Shown in pieces: positions 12,358 to 22,377 of a stretch of 64,000 nt of DNA (position 1 is the first letter of the stretch; each line of letters begins with the position of its first letter). Position numbers and translations under genes: made by a program. Origin of the DNA: Acidithiobacillus ferrooxidans ATCC 23270 (lineage in GTDB: Bacteria > Pseudomonadota > Gammaproteobacteria > Acidithiobacillales > Acidithiobacillaceae). The notes beneath the pieces were generated by a model, which saw only the letters and a program-made list of their open reading frames with translations, had not been told where the DNA came from and did no database searches. The stretch lies in the NCBI RefSeq assembly GCF_000021485.1, contig NC_011761.1, forward strand, positions 2,918,398 through 2,982,397, read 5' to 3'.

Positions 12358-13302
12358 TCAGTCGATGCGCTGGTGGGTACGGACCCGGCGCAGAATGCCG
12401 TCGTGACCAGAAATAACCAGGCTCTCACTTTCCACAAAGTAGTGAGAGCGGGTTACGCCATCGAGGATGTCGCCGGAAGTCAAGCCGGTGGCTACGAAGA
12501 GCACGTCATCGCTGGACACCAGTTCATCACGCCCCAGCCACTGCCCGGCCTTGAGGCCGGCGGCGGCAATGGCTTCTGCTTCGCCAGGTTTCTGCGGCGC
12601 GAGGCATCCAAACATGTCGGCGCCCATGGCGCGGGCGGCGCAGGCGGAAATGACGCCTTCCGGAGTGCCACCGATGCCCATCATGGCGTCCACCTTGGTG
12701 CCGAGGGCGGCCATGATGCCACCGCTGACGTCGCCGTCTGTCTGTAGGCGCACGGTGGCGCCAGCGGCCTGAATTTCGCGGATCATAGCCTCGTGACGCG
12801 GCTTCTTGAGCAGGAAGATGCGCAATTCACGGACGTCCTTGCCGACGGCGCGAGCCAGGTCGTGGAGCTTATCCTTCATGGGTGCAGCGGGATCGATTTT
12901 GCCGCGGGCCGGGGCCGGGACGATCAGCTTGTCCATATAGAAGGCTGGACCGGGCTGGAACATGCTGCCTTTGGGAGCCGCGGCCAGCACACAGATGGAG
13001 CCGGGCATACCCTGGGCCAGAAAGGTGGTTCCTTCGACCGGGTCAACGGCAATCTCTACCTCTGGACCAGCACCCGAGCCCACCACCTCACCATTGTAGA
13101 GCATGGGCGCTTCGTCCTTTTCGCCCTCGCCGATGACCACCACCCCACGCATGGGAACCTGGGCAATGGCGATGCGCATGGCGTCCACCGCGGCACCGTC
13201 GCCGAGTTCTTTTTCACCGCGGCCGATCCAGCCGCTCGCGGCACGGGCCGCGGATTCAGTGACGGGAAGCAGGGACAGTGCGAGATTACCTATGGAGGCC
13301 AT
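12358..13302 (-). CDS. glpX: Fructose-1,6-bisphosphatase, class II (GlpX type)
   Basis: This 314-residue class II phosphatase has the GlpX signatures [18 protein letters not shown] and VDPVEGTTF, and a metal-binding [12 protein letters not shown]. It hydrolyses fructose 1,6-bisphosphate, and in many autotrophs also sedoheptulose 1,7-bisphosphate, an irreversible Calvin-cycle step. The operon position before tkt supports the cbbF role. Whether it is bifunctional cannot be told from sequence alone. The ATG at 13302 has AAGGA about 9 nt upstream. Confidence 0.95.
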   Translation of the reverse strand: MASIGNLALSLLPVTESAARAASGWIGRGEKELGDGAAVDAMRIAIAQVPMRGVVVIGEGEKDEAPMLYNGEVVGSGAGPEVEIAVDPVEGTTFLAQGMPGSICVLAAAPKGSMFQPGPAFYMDKLIVPAPARGKIDPAAPMKDKLHDLARAVGKDVRELRIFLLKKPRHEAMIREIQAAGATVRLQTDGDVSGGIMAALGTKVDAMMGIGGTPEGVISACAARAMGADMFGCLAPQKPGEAEAIAAAGLKAGQWLGRDELVSSDDVLFVATGLTSGDILDGVTRSHYFVESESLVISGHDGILRRVRTHQRID

Positions 13303-13360
13303 GCGATTCTTTTCCTTCAGTGACGGGTTCGTTGAGAGAGATGAATTGTTTTAGCATAAA

Positions 13361-14188
13361 TCAAAGGGCTGCCTTTGGGAACTCAGCAGGCGTTTCACCG
13401 ACCGCTTCCAGCCACCGTGACCAACTCTGGTGCAACCGCGGATCGAGGGTGGCGAGCACGGAGCGCGTTTGCAGATCGTTTTCGCTGAGGCTGCCGCCGT
13501 TGAATTGCGTGGCCCTGCCGCCCGCCTCATGCAGTATCAGGGCGCCTGCGGCGCGATCCCAGAGCTGTTGCGCGCCGTGCAGGTAAAAATGATAACGTCC
13601 GGCAGCGAGCCAGCACCATTCGAGGACGGAAGCGCCGAAGTTGCGTTGGCTGTGGAAGGGCCGTTCGTCGATCAGGCGCAGGGCGAGAGCGCGATCGAGC
13701 CTTTTGTAGTCTACGACGCCGACGCATTGCCCGAGCGCCGGTGCCTGTCGAACCGCCATGCGAACGCCGTCCACCCGTGCGCCGCTCCCCTTTGCTGCGG
13801 AGAAGAGCTCGGCGCGCACCGGGTCGTACACCCATCCGAGCACCGAGTGCCCACCTTGCAGTAGCGCCAGGGAGATACCGAAGATCGGGACGCCGGCGGC
13901 AAAATTGCTGCTGCCATCCAGCGGATCCAGGCACCAAAGGGCGTCGGCCTCGTGCAGCAGGCGGGTTTGTTCCGTTGCACTCATTTCTTCTCCCAGCAGG
14001 GGAATGTCGGGATAACGGGCCGTGAGCATGTCCTGCAAAAAATTCTGGCTATCGATATCGGCGCTGGTGACGATACTGCCATCGGGTTTGCGGCTGGCGC
14101 TGACGGCGTGGAAACGGGGCAGAACGAAGCGTTCGGCACTGGTGCGCAGCAGTTTGCCGACCCATTGCTGGTCGATTTCCGGTATCAT
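13361..14188 (-). CDS. Inositol monophosphatase-family phosphatase
   Basis: The 275-residue protein belongs to the Mg-dependent IMPase/SuhB/CysQ superfamily. Its metal-site motif reads LDPLDGSSNF where the family has DPxDGTxNF, and the second motif WDRAAGALILHEAGG is present near the C-terminus. LLGEEM supplies the first metal-binding glutamate. It lies immediately upstream of glpX in the cbb run, so it may act on a sugar bisphosphate, but inositol phosphate, PAP or another substrate is equally possible. A GGGAGG site precedes the ATG at 14188. Confidence 0.88.
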   Translation of the reverse strand: MIPEIDQQWVGKLLRTSAERFVLPRFHAVSASRKPDGSIVTSADIDSQNFLQDMLTARYPDIPLLGEEMSATEQTRLLHEADALWCLDPLDGSSNFAAGVPIFGISLALLQGGHSVLGWVYDPVRAELFSAAKGSGARVDGVRMAVRQAPALGQCVGVVDYKRLDRALALRLIDERPFHSQRNFGASVLEWCWLAAGRYHFYLHGAQQLWDRAAGALILHEAGGRATQFNGGSLSENDLQTRSVLATLDPRLHQSWSRWLEAVGETPAEFPKAAL

Positions 14189-14211
14189 GGTCGTGCCTCC
14201 CGTAATCTATC

Positions 14212-14649
14212 TTAGATATCAGGCCCCGGGTCCCGGCGGGGTAGGATATCCAGCGCGATCACCCGGGCAGGATGGTGTCTTTTTTCTGCGGACTTTTTGA
14301 TGGCGTTATTCAGGGCCTGATGAAACTCCATGGGCAGGCGACGCAGGATTTCCTCCCCTGCCGGGCTGAAAAGATCCATCTGGCAGGTCACACCGTCGTG
14401 CAGGTTTTCCCTGGACTGGTGGTCGAAGTGATGCCAGACGCTGACGGCAACACGGCCGCCGATGTAGTCACAGAACACCCACTCGCGTTCCAGCAGGATT
14501 GCCATGACCGAGACGTAACGCAGGGGAATGAAAACGGGGCCGGTAGCGGCGTGCTGCAGAATGAGGGCCTGATTATATATCCAGGCCGGGACCAGCCCGG
14601 GTCGCGTCTGCCAGACCGGTGGGCGACGGCAATCGGAGTCTTTGATCAT
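14212..14649 (-). CDS. Conserved hypothetical protein, first gene of the cbb-trp run
   Basis: From the ATG at 14649 (AGGTGG 4 nt upstream) the product is about 145 residues. It has no signal peptide and no clear membrane segment. A hydrophobic central part (PVFIPLRYVSVMAIL) is followed by EWVFCDYIGGRVAVSVWHHF and a charged C-terminus ending RRDPGPDI. I do not recognise the family. It is divergent from rsmE with only 67 nt between, and 23 nt upstream of the suhB-like gene, so it is probably the operon's first cistron. An uncharacterised gene occupies this place in the published A. ferrooxidans cbb3 operon as I recall it. Confidence 0.7.
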   Translation of the reverse strand: MIKDSDCRRPPVWQTRPGLVPAWIYNQALILQHAATGPVFIPLRYVSVMAILLEREWVFCDYIGGRVAVSVWHHFDHQSRENLHDGVTCQMDLFSPAGEEILRRLPMEFHQALNNAIKKSAEKRHHPARVIALDILPRRDPGPDI

Positions 14650-14673
14650 GCGCCACCTGCGCCAGCGCCACGA

Positions 14674-14682
14674 TGATATAAT
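14674..14682 (+). promoter_or_regulatory. Extended -10 promoter candidate for rsmE
   Basis: The sequence TGATATAAT is a perfect extended -10 element (TGn followed by TATAAT at 14677-14682). No good -35 hexamer lies 16-18 nt upstream, which is usual for extended -10 promoters. Transcription would start near 14689, about 27 nt before the rsmE ATG. It sits in the short divergent region shared with the cbb-trp run. Confidence 0.5.
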
Positions 14683-14716
14683 CCCACCTGTGTTCTCCTG
14701 CCCGATATCGTAACCT

Positions 14717-15442
14717 ATGCCGCGCATTCACTTATACGCCGATTCCGACCTGCCCGAAAGCGGCCCCTTTTTGCTGCCGGCAGGTGCCAGCCATCATCTG
14801 CTCAAGGTGTTGCGCGCCCGCCATGGCCAGGAGCTGACCCTGTTCAATGGCGATGGCTGGATGTATCAGGCGTCCCTGACCGGGATTTCGGGGGCGCAAG
14901 CGCAGTTGGCGATCCGGGGGCGGCAACCGCGATCGACCGGTTCGCCGCTGGCTATTCAGGTGTTTTTGCCACTGACGCGCGGCGAGCGCTGGGACTGGAG
15001 CCTACAGAAGGCAGTGGAGCTGGGGGTGCGGTGGATTCAGCCGGTGGCCTGCCGCCACGGAGTGGTGCAACTGAGTGAAGCACGCGGGGAGAAACGTCTG
15101 GCGCGCTGGCGGGATATCGTCATTGCGGCCTGCGAGCAAAGCGGCAGCACGACGATTCCCGAACTCGCTCCGCCGGTTGCGCTGGAAACCGCATGGGCGG
15201 GTGTGCGGGGAGCCGCCTTCGTACTCGACCCGGAGGGTGGGCAGCGCTTTACCGATCTTGGCCATCCGGGGCCGGAGATCACCCTGCTCAGTGGCCCCGA
15301 GGGTGGGCTGGCAGCAGAAGAGGTAGCCGCCGCGCAGGCCCACGGCTTTCGCTCGTTGCGCATGGGACCGCGCATCCTGCGCGCGGAGACTGCCGCCATT
15401 GCCGCTATCGCCGTCGCCCAGGCGCTGTGGGGCGATCTCTGA
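14717..15442 (+). CDS. rsmE: 16S rRNA (uracil-1498-N3)-methyltransferase
   Basis: RsmE methylates U1498 of 16S rRNA using S-adenosylmethionine. The 241-residue protein has an N-terminal PUA-like part (MPRIHLYADSDLPE, HHLLKVLRARHG) and a C-terminal SPOUT fold with the trefoil-knot motifs LLSGPEGGL and LRMGPRILRAETAA. The length fits the family. It is transcribed away from the cbb-trp run and is followed 88 nt later by ispH. Confidence 0.95.
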   Translation: MPRIHLYADSDLPESGPFLLPAGASHHLLKVLRARHGQELTLFNGDGWMYQASLTGISGAQAQLAIRGRQPRSTGSPLAIQVFLPLTRGERWDWSLQKAVELGVRWIQPVACRHGVVQLSEARGEKRLARWRDIVIAACEQSGSTTIPELAPPVALETAWAGVRGAAFVLDPEGGQRFTDLGHPGPEITLLSGPEGGLAAEEVAAAQAHGFRSLRMGPRILRAETAAIAAIAVAQALWGDL

Positions 15443-15530
15443 GTCACCACCGGAATAGCCAACCTGCGGTGGTTGACAGGGCCGGCGGCAGGACGGACCA
15501 TTCCCCCTGGTCAACTTCGGGAATCTCAGC

Positions 15531-16481
15531 ATGGATATTTTGTTAGCCAATCCGCGTGGTTTCTGCGCGGGGGTCAACCGGGCGATTCAGATCGTCGATC
15601 GCGCCCTGGAGCTTTTCGGTGCGCCTATCTATGTGCGTCACGAGGTCGTTCACAACCGTCACGTCGTCGAAGACCTGCGCGCCCGTGGCGCCATTTTCGT
15701 CGAGGAGCTGGATGAAGTACCGGACGCGGCTACGGTCATTTTCAGTGCCCATGGCGTGCCCATCGCCGTCCGTGAGCACGCGGCGGCGCGGGGTCTGAGC
15801 GTCTTCGACGCCACCTGCCCGCTGGTGACCAAGGTGCATATGGAAGTCAAGAAATACAGCCGGGACGGTATGGAAATGGTGCTCATCGGTCACGCCGGAC
15901 ACCCGGAGGTGGAAGGCACCATGGGTCAGGTCGAGGAGGGCATGATGTATCTGGTTTCCAATGTCTCCGATGTGGCCACCCTGGCGCCCCGCAACCCGGA
16001 CAAGCTCGCCTACATCACTCAGACCACCTTGAGCATGGATGACACCGCAGAAGTGATCGTCGCCTTGCGCTCACGTTTTCCCCTCATCGAAGGCCCGAAA
16101 AAAGATGATATCTGTTATGCCACCCAGAACCGCCAGGACGCGGTGAAGTCGCTGGCCCCTGATGTCGACATCCTGCTGGTGGTGGGTGCGCCGAACAGTT
16201 CCAATTCCAGCCGTCTGGCAGAACTGGGGACGCGGCTGGGGACGCAGACCCATCTCATCGAGGACGCTCAGCAGTTGCGCCGCGAATGGTTCGAAGGTGT
16301 GGGGAAGATTGGTATCAGTGCCGGGGCTTCGGCGCCGGAAAGCCTGGTCCAGGAGATTATGGACACCCTCCGGGGCTGGGGCGCCAGAGTGCCCCAAGAA
16401 ATGCCCGGCGTAGAGGAAAAGGTGACTTTCAGCCTGCCTCTGGCGCTGATACAGGCGCAGACGCGGCGGGAAGGCGCCTGA
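15531..16481 (+). CDS. ispH: 4-hydroxy-3-methylbut-2-enyl diphosphate reductase
   Basis: IspH performs the last step of the MEP isoprenoid pathway, giving IPP and DMAPP. The 316-residue protein has the three [4Fe-4S] cysteines at Cys12 (NPRGFCAGV), Cys96 (DATCPLV) and Cys195 (DICYATQNR). The conserved HxVVHN and SAHGVP motifs and GxxxPESLV-like C-terminal segment are present. The enzyme is cytosolic and needs reduced ferredoxin or flavodoxin. The stop is 38 nt from the converging rmuC stop. Confidence 0.97.
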
Positions 16482-16519
16482 CCTTTCTTCGCTCCGCCTG
16501 CGGGTGATCTCCGGGTAGC

Positions 16520-18058
16520 CTAGCGTTGGTCCGCAAGCGGGGCTGTGGCCTCCGGTCCGATGAATTCTTCAGCCTGAAGGAGGCGCGGGACCCGTTCCAC
16601 GGGGTCCATGCCGGGTAGTTCCCTTGCCTCGGGCGTAGCCTTGAGGTCGCGGAACTTGCGCGCGGAGACCAGTACCCGGCTTTCCAGCGACCCCGTCGCG
16701 CTGTTGTAGGCCTCCACCGCCTGCCCCAGCCCCTTGCCCACCCGCGCCCAGTGCCCTGCCAAAATGCTGATACGATCGTAAAGCTCTTTGCCGAGATCGC
16801 TGATGGCACGGGCATTTTCAGCCAGCGATTCCTGCCGCCAGCCATAGGCCACCGCCCGCAGCAGGGCGATGAGGGTGGTGGGGCTGGCAACGATCACCTT
16901 TTGCTCGACGCCGTATTCGATGAGCGACGGGTCTTCCTGGAGGGCAGCGCTGAAGAACACCTCACCGGGCACGAACAGGACAACGAACTCCGGGGTCGGC
17001 TGGAACTGTTCCCAGTAGGATTTTTTGCTGAGCTGGGTCATGTGGGTGCGCAGTTCGCTGGCATGCTTGTGCAGAAAATGTGCGCGTTTCTGCTCATCAT
17101 CGGTTTCCATGGCCTCCAGATAAGCACTCAGTGGCGCCTTGGCATCGACGACGATGCGTTTGCCGCCGGGCAGGCGCACCAGCAGATCGGGACGCTGCTG
17201 ACCCGAATCGGTATTGACTCCCTCCTGCTCCGTAAAGTCGCAGTAAGCCAGCATCCCGGCCATCTCCACGACCCGCTTGAGCTGCATTTCGCCCCAGCGC
17301 CCCCGGGCCGCGGGCTGGCGCAGGGCCTTCACCAGCGCCGCGGTTTCCTGATGCAGGCGCGGCAGGTGGTCCTGGACGAGACCACGGATCTGCTCATTGA
17401 GGGCGCCGTAGGCATCGATGCGGGTCTTCTCCATGGCATCGATGCGGGTGCCCACCTTCTCCAGGGACTCACGGATAGGCTCCACCAGTTGCCCTACAGC
17501 CTTTTGTCGGCCCTCCCAGTCGGTTTTCGCGCTTTCCTGGAAACGCTCCAGATTCTCCCGCGCCAGCTCCAGGAAGGACTGGTTGTTGCGGCGCAGGGCC
17601 TCTGCGGACAGGGACTGGAAGGCGTCGCCGAGACGTTGACGGGCATCTTCCAGCAGCGCCAGCTTCTCTGTACCACGCAGACGCTCCTGTTCCAGCCGCT
17701 CACCCAGTTCTGCCAGCTGACCCCGAATGGCGCTGTTTTCCGTTTGCAGGCGCGCGGTATTGCCGCGTTCCGCCACCAAGGCATTTTCCAGCGCCGGGAT
17801 ACGACGGCTTTCCGCTTCTGCAGCGGCCCTGCTTTCACTCTCGTGGCGGAGGATTTCCTGCTGTTCCCGAGCCTGTTGCCGCAGAGCATTTATTTCGTGC
17901 TGCAGGCTCTCCGTCCGGGCTGCGCTGGCCTGCTGTCCTTCCCGGAGTGCCGCGCTGATATCCTGCTGACGCTGGATCATGCTGCGCGCTACCAGTCCGG
18001 CGACCATCAGACCGAGCACGACACCGATAATGAGGTAGAACAGGTTTTCCCAGATCAA
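16520..18058 (-). CDS. rmuC: DNA recombination protein RmuC
   Basis: This 512-residue protein has one N-terminal membrane segment ([19 protein letters not shown]), a long Gln/Glu-rich coiled coil, and the C-terminal RmuC nuclease-like domain ([38 protein letters not shown]). RmuC is reported to limit inverted-repeat rearrangements. I place the start at TTG 18056-18058 because AGGA lies 7 nt upstream and the reading frame beyond it runs out of frame through mscL. The protein is expected to be inner-membrane anchored. Confidence 0.85.
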   Translation of the reverse strand: MIWENLFYLIIGVVLGLMVAGLVARSMIQRQQDISAALREGQQASAARTESLQHEINALRQQAREQQEILRHESESRAAAEAESRRIPALENALVAERGNTARLQTENSAIRGQLAELGERLEQERLRGTEKLALLEDARQRLGDAFQSLSAEALRRNNQSFLELARENLERFQESAKTDWEGRQKAVGQLVEPIRESLEKVGTRIDAMEKTRIDAYGALNEQIRGLVQDHLPRLHQETAALVKALRQPAARGRWGEMQLKRVVEMAGMLAYCDFTEQEGVNTDSGQQRPDLLVRLPGGKRIVVDAKAPLSAYLEAMETDDEQKRAHFLHKHASELRTHMTQLSKKSYWEQFQPTPEFVVLFVPGEVFFSAALQEDPSLIEYGVEQKVIVASPTTLIALLRAVAYGWRQESLAENARAISDLGKELYDRISILAGHWARVGKGLGQAVEAYNSATGSLESRVLVSARKFRDLKATPEARELPGMDPVERVPRLLQAEEFIGPEATAPLADQR

Positions 18059-18086
18059 TGGCCGGTCCTGAGTGTGGGGAGCATTT

Positions 18087-18542
18087 TCAGGACTCCAGTT
18101 GCGAGGTGCAGTTGGGACAACGTATCGCGGCCAAGGGAATGGCGGAGGCACAGAAGGGGCAGGTTTTGGTGGTCGTGGCGGGGACGGGTTTGGGGTAGAG
18201 CTTGTTGATCGCCCGCACAATGGAAAATATCACCAGGGCGATGATGAAAAAGCTGATCAGCGAGGTAATGAAGAGGCCGTAGTTCACGGTCACGGCGCCT
18301 GCCTTTTTGGCGGCTTCCAGGGTCAGGTAAGGGCCGGGAACGGTGCCTTGCTTCAATAGGATATAGAGGTTGGAAAAATCGACCCTGTCGAGCAGCATGC
18401 CGATAGGCGGCATGATCACGTTGCTGACCAGCGAAGTAACGATGGCGGAAAATGCCGACCCGATCACAAAAGCTACGGCGAGATCGATGACATTACCGCG
18501 CTGCAGAAATGTTTTGAAATCCTGGACGAATTTTTTGAGCAT
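18087..18542 (-). CDS. mscL: Large-conductance mechanosensitive channel MscL with C-terminal zinc ribbon
   Basis: The 151-residue protein has the MscL core: N-terminal amphipathic [12 protein letters not shown], the pore helix [20 protein letters not shown], and the second membrane helix around residues 88-110. It relieves hypo-osmotic pressure at the inner membrane. It differs from E. coli MscL in ending with a treble-clef-like zinc ribbon: Cys128, Cys131, Cys142 and Cys145 (CPFC, then CPNC). The ribbon would lie in the cytoplasm, where the MscL C-terminal bundle normally is. rmuC starts 28 nt downstream. Confidence 0.93.
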   Translation of the reverse strand: MLKKFVQDFKTFLQRGNVIDLAVAFVIGSAFSAIVTSLVSNVIMPPIGMLLDRVDFSNLYILLKQGTVPGPYLTLEAAKKAGAVTVNYGLFITSLISFFIIALVIFSIVRAINKLYPKPVPATTTKTCPFCASAIPLAAIRCPNCTSQLES

Positions 18543-18652
18543 GAGGACCTCCCTGTGTGATCACCGGCTGTTGATAACGTATCGATTCCAGTACCCTGGT
18601 GCACCAGCATAATTCAGTTCATCCGGGGATGGAAACCAGCAATACCTGATCC

Positions 18653-19165
18653 TCAACGGCTGCAGAAGCGGTTTACGACATTTTTATGGTCGTCCATCTG
18701 CTGGTGGCCGGATGCGGCGGAGCAGGCTTTCTGGCCGTCCTGACAGGTAATGGCCCAACCCTGAGCCAGGTCAAAAAAACGTGCCGCCTGCGCCGCCGGC
18801 GTGGCGTAGGCACCCTCCTGGAAAAGGGGGGCCAGGGCATGGAAATAGCGGCTCTCTTCCTGCGTCCATTGAGACACCGCCTGCCAGCAGGTGGCCTGTT
18901 CACCGAGCGGCATTCGCGCGCAACCCATGGCGTTGCGGCGCGCCTGGCCGAGCGCCTGCCGCCAGTTCGGGCAGAATTGCTGTTCGGCCCCGGCGCGCTG
19001 GGCGGCGACGGCGGCAAGGCGTTGCTGTGCCGCTTCGGCATCACGGTTGGCCATCGCGACGCTCCGTGCGGCGGCGCTGGCCGTGGCAGTGGACGAAGGT
19101 GGTTGCAGGGACGCGCAGCCTGACAGGGCAAGCACGAGCAGGAGAAAAAGAATTTTTGCGGGCAT
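18653..19165 (-). CDS. Small lipoprotein of unknown function
   Basis: The 170-residue product has a clear type II signal peptide with lipobox LSGC at residues 14-17, so it should be lipidated and exported. The mature part is Ala/Gln-rich and helical, with six cysteines (CPNW, GCAR, CWQA, CQDG, CSAA, RFCSR) that could form disulfides in the periplasm. No known domain is apparent. It lies 33 nt downstream of the RND pump gene on the same strand and could be co-transcribed, but a link to efflux is unproven. Confidence 0.7.
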   Translation of the reverse strand: MPAKILFLLLVLALSGCASLQPPSSTATASAAARSVAMANRDAEAAQQRLAAVAAQRAGAEQQFCPNWRQALGQARRNAMGCARMPLGEQATCWQAVSQWTQEESRYFHALAPLFQEGAYATPAAQAARFFDLAQGWAITCQDGQKACSAASGHQQMDDHKNVVNRFCSR

Positions 19166-19198
19166 CTTCCGGGCCTCCCGGGTGTTGGTCTTTGCCCG

Positions 19199-22100
19199 CT
19201 ATATATCACAATTTGGCGAAATTGCAGAACCGACACCTTCCGCCGCCGGTTCCGAAACCACCATATGGCCCTTCCAGCGCCCTTTCCATCCCTCAAAGAG
19301 GACGTAGAACGCCGGCGTCACGTAGAGCGTGAGGAATTGCGACACGATGATACCGCCTGCCACCGCCACGCCCAGGGGCACCCGGGATTCGGCACCCGCG
19401 CCAATGCCGATGGCGATGGGCAGAATTCCCAGCACCGCCGCGAGGTTGGTCATCATGATGGGACGAAAGCGGGTGATACAGGCATCGACCATGGCGTCCA
19501 CCGCCGTGGCGCCCTCGCGGCGGCGGTGGACGGCAAAGTCCACCATGATGATACCGTTCTTTTTCACCAACCCCACCAACATGATGATGCCGACGAAGCT
19601 GAACAGATCCAGTTCCTGATGAAAAATCCAGAGGGCCAGCAACGCACCAAAGCCAGCCAAGGGCAGGGCGGTGAGGATGGTCAGGGGATGGATGAAATCT
19701 TCATAGAGAATGGCCAGAATGGCGTAGATCAGCGCTACCGTCGCCAGCAGCAGCATGGGCAGACTGCCCGTGGACTGAGAGAATGCCGCCGCGGACCCTC
19801 CGAATTCCCCCTGCACATCCGCAGGCAATATTTTTGCCGCCGTATCCTGCACCGCCTGGGTGGCGTTGCCCAGGGAAACGCCGGGCGCCAGGTTAAAAGA
19901 GATGGTCACACTGGGCAGGCCGTTGTAGTGGCTGATGCTCAGGGGGCCGACACCATAGGCGAAGTGCGCCAGTGCGGCCAGAGGCACCAGCCCGGCACTG
20001 CCCGGCACGGTGATGGCGGCAAGCGCGCCGAGATTCGTCTGAAACTGCCGCGCCAGGTCGAGAATGACCTCATATTGGTTGGTCGAGGCATAGATAGTGC
20101 CCACCTGGGTGCCACCGAAAGCAAAGTTCAGCGCCTGTTCGATGATTTCCGGGGTAACGCCCAGCGCCTGCGCCCGCTGATGCAGGATGTGTACCTCGAT
20201 CTCCGGATTGGCCAACTGCAGGTCACTGTTGACGGCCTGCAGTCCGGGTACCTTGCGCAGGGCGGCTACCAGTTTGGGCGCCGCCGCGTTCAGGCTGTCC
20301 TGGTCTTCACTCTGCAGAATATATTGATAATTGGACTGGGAGGAGACCGGCCCCATCTGGATAGCGGGCGGCAACTGGAAACTCGCCTGCACCCCGGCGA
20401 AATGGCTGACGGCCTGGCGCAATTCCGCAATGACCTGGGTTCCCGACGGCCGCTCACCCAACGGCTTGAGACGGATGATCAGCCGCCCGCTGTTGCCGGA
20501 ACCGAAGGCACCGGCACCCTGCCCGGCGCTGGACATCACCGTCTGCACCGCCGCGTTGTGGCCGACGGCAGCAGCGATGGCCTGCTGAGTCTTTTCCAGT
20601 TGGGCAAAGGAAATACCCTGGGGATACTCCAGGTTGCCCATGATCATGCCGCTGTCTTCGGTGGGGATGAAGCCCTTGGGGAGAATGATGAAAAGCCCGA
20701 TCATGGCCAGCAGACTCAGCAAGGCGCCGCCATATACCCAGCCGCGATGTCCAAGCATCGTCCGCAGGCTGCGTCCATACCAGTCACGCAGTCGGATGAA
20801 ACCACGCTCGAAGCGGCTCTGTCCCTGGTGTTTCACCCGCAGATAGCGGGCGCAGAGCATGGGTGTCAGGGTCAGGGAGATCAGCCCGGAGAGCAGGATG
20901 ACCACGGCGATGGTGATACCGAATTCGCGAAACAAACGACCGATGATGCCACCCATGACCAGAAAGGGCAGAAAGACCACCGCCAGCGACAGGGTCATGG
21001 AGATCACCGTGAAACCGATTTCCCGGCTGCCCACGAACGCTGCCTGATAGGGCTCTTCACCATTTTCCTCGTGACGGGCGATGTTCTCCAGCATGACCAC
21101 CGCATCGTCCACCACAAAGCCCACCGACAGGGTCAGGGCAAGGAGCGTCAGCGTATTCAGGGTGTATCCCAGCTCATAGATGATGGCGAAGGTGCCGAGG
21201 ATGGAGGCGGGGATTGCCAGCGCGCCGATCAGGGTCGGGCTGCCGCGGCGGAGGAAGAGCCAGAGCACCCCGGCCACCAGTATGGAGGCGAGCAACAGGG
21301 TGACCTCGACCTCTTCCACCGCCGCACGGATATAGTCTGCCTTGTTGTACACCACGGTCATGTGGGCACCGCCGGGCAGACTGGCGCTCAGCAACGGCAA
21401 GCGCTTCTGGATGGCGTCGGAGATAGCCACGGTATCCGCGTCGGGCTGGCGAACCACGGCGAGAATGAGGGCGCGCTGACCACCGATCCAACTGGCGATC
21501 TGGTCATTGTCCACCCCGTTGCGGACCTCGGCGATATCGGCCAGCGGCACCACCGCACCGTTGGCGAAAGTAATGGGCATGCCCGCAAAGGCTTCGGCGT
21601 CGTGGAGTTGTCCATGCACGTTCACCGCATAATTGCGCACCGCACCCAGCACCGTACCCTGGGGCAGGTTGACGTTATGACTGGAAATGGCCTGGGTAAG
21701 GGCCTGCAGCGATATCCCGTGCGCCTGCATGGCGAAGGGGTTGGCGTGAATGCGCACCGCATAATTCTGCTCCCCGAAGACCTGCACCTGGGCGACGCCG
21801 GGAATACCGGAAATGGCGGGCACCACCTTGTCCACCGCATACTGATTGAGCTGGTAGATGGGCATATTGGGCGCAGCGAGGGCGATGAACTCGATGGGCG
21901 CCGCCGACGGATTGAGCTGCTTGACGAAGGGCAGGCTGGGCATGCCCGGCGGCAGCAGGTGAGAAGCCTGGGTGACCGCGTTTTGCACATTCTGGGTGGC
22001 GACATCGATGTTCTGGCTGAGGTCGAACTGCAGAATGACCCGCGTCGAGCCCTGATTGTTCACCGAGCTCATGGAGGAAAGACCAGGAATGGAGGAAAAC

Positions 22101-22309
22101 TGCTTTTCCAGCGGTGTCGCCACGGCGCTGGCCATGGTCTGCGGGCTTGCTCCCGGCAGACTCGCCGCGACCAGGACCGTCGGAAAGTCCACGCTGGGCA
22201 ACAGGGCCACTGGCATGTTCGTGAAGGAAAAAATGCCATAGAGCACCAACCCGAGGACCAGTATGACCGTCATCACCGGGCGGCGAATGAACAGGGCGGA
22301 GAAATTCAT
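19199..22309 (-). CDS. RND efflux pump inner-membrane subunit (HAE1/MdtB-like)
   Basis: This 1036-residue protein is a full-length AcrB-type proton-driven pump. It starts NFSALFIRRPVMTVIL, has the ASLPGASPQTM and VVDDAVVMLENI segments (the latter with the proton-relay Asp pair in TM4), and two repeats of six membrane helices with large periplasmic loops. The MdtB/MdtC-like branch exports drugs or other organic compounds; substrates are unknown. Its ATG overlaps the TGA of a reading frame that is the displaced end of the adaptor gene (see the IS110 element). The insertion now separates it from tolC and adaptor, so its expression may be altered. Confidence 0.93.
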   Translation of the reverse strand: MNFSALFIRRPVMTVILVLGLVLYGIFSFTNMPVALLPSVDFPTVLVAASLPGASPQTMASAVATPLEKQFSSIPGLSSMSSVNNQGSTRVILQFDLSQNIDVATQNVQNAVTQASHLLPPGMPSLPFVKQLNPSAAPIEFIALAAPNMPIYQLNQYAVDKVVPAISGIPGVAQVQVFGEQNYAVRIHANPFAMQAHGISLQALTQAISSHNVNLPQGTVLGAVRNYAVNVHGQLHDAEAFAGMPITFANGAVVPLADIAEVRNGVDNDQIASWIGGQRALILAVVRQPDADTVAISDAIQKRLPLLSASLPGGAHMTVVYNKADYIRAAVEEVEVTLLLASILVAGVLWLFLRRGSPTLIGALAIPASILGTFAIIYELGYTLNTLTLLALTLSVGFVVDDAVVMLENIARHEENGEEPYQAAFVGSREIGFTVISMTLSLAVVFLPFLVMGGIIGRLFREFGITIAVVILLSGLISLTLTPMLCARYLRVKHQGQSRFERGFIRLRDWYGRSLRTMLGHRGWVYGGALLSLLAMIGLFIILPKGFIPTEDSGMIMGNLEYPQGISFAQLEKTQQAIAAAVGHNAAVQTVMSSAGQGAGAFGSGNSGRLIIRLKPLGERPSGTQVIAELRQAVSHFAGVQASFQLPPAIQMGPVSSQSNYQYILQSEDQDSLNAAAPKLVAALRKVPGLQAVNSDLQLANPEIEVHILHQRAQALGVTPEIIEQALNFAFGGTQVGTIYASTNQYEVILDLARQFQTNLGALAAITVPGSAGLVPLAALAHFAYGVGPLSISHYNGLPSVTISFNLAPGVSLGNATQAVQDTAAKILPADVQGEFGGSAAAFSQSTGSLPMLLLATVALIYAILAILYEDFIHPLTILTALPLAGFGALLALWIFHQELDLFSFVGIIMLVGLVKKNGIIMVDFAVHRRREGATAVDAMVDACITRFRPIMMTNLAAVLGILPIAIGIGAGAESRVPLGVAVAGGIIVSQFLTLYVTPAFYVLFEGWKGRWKGHMVVSEPAAEGVGSAISPNCDI

Positions 22310-22377
22310 GGCCTTTTCCCCGGCGTCCCTGCGGGTTGGACGGCAGGCCCGCCCGTGCCGCTCAGCGCCACCCTAAC

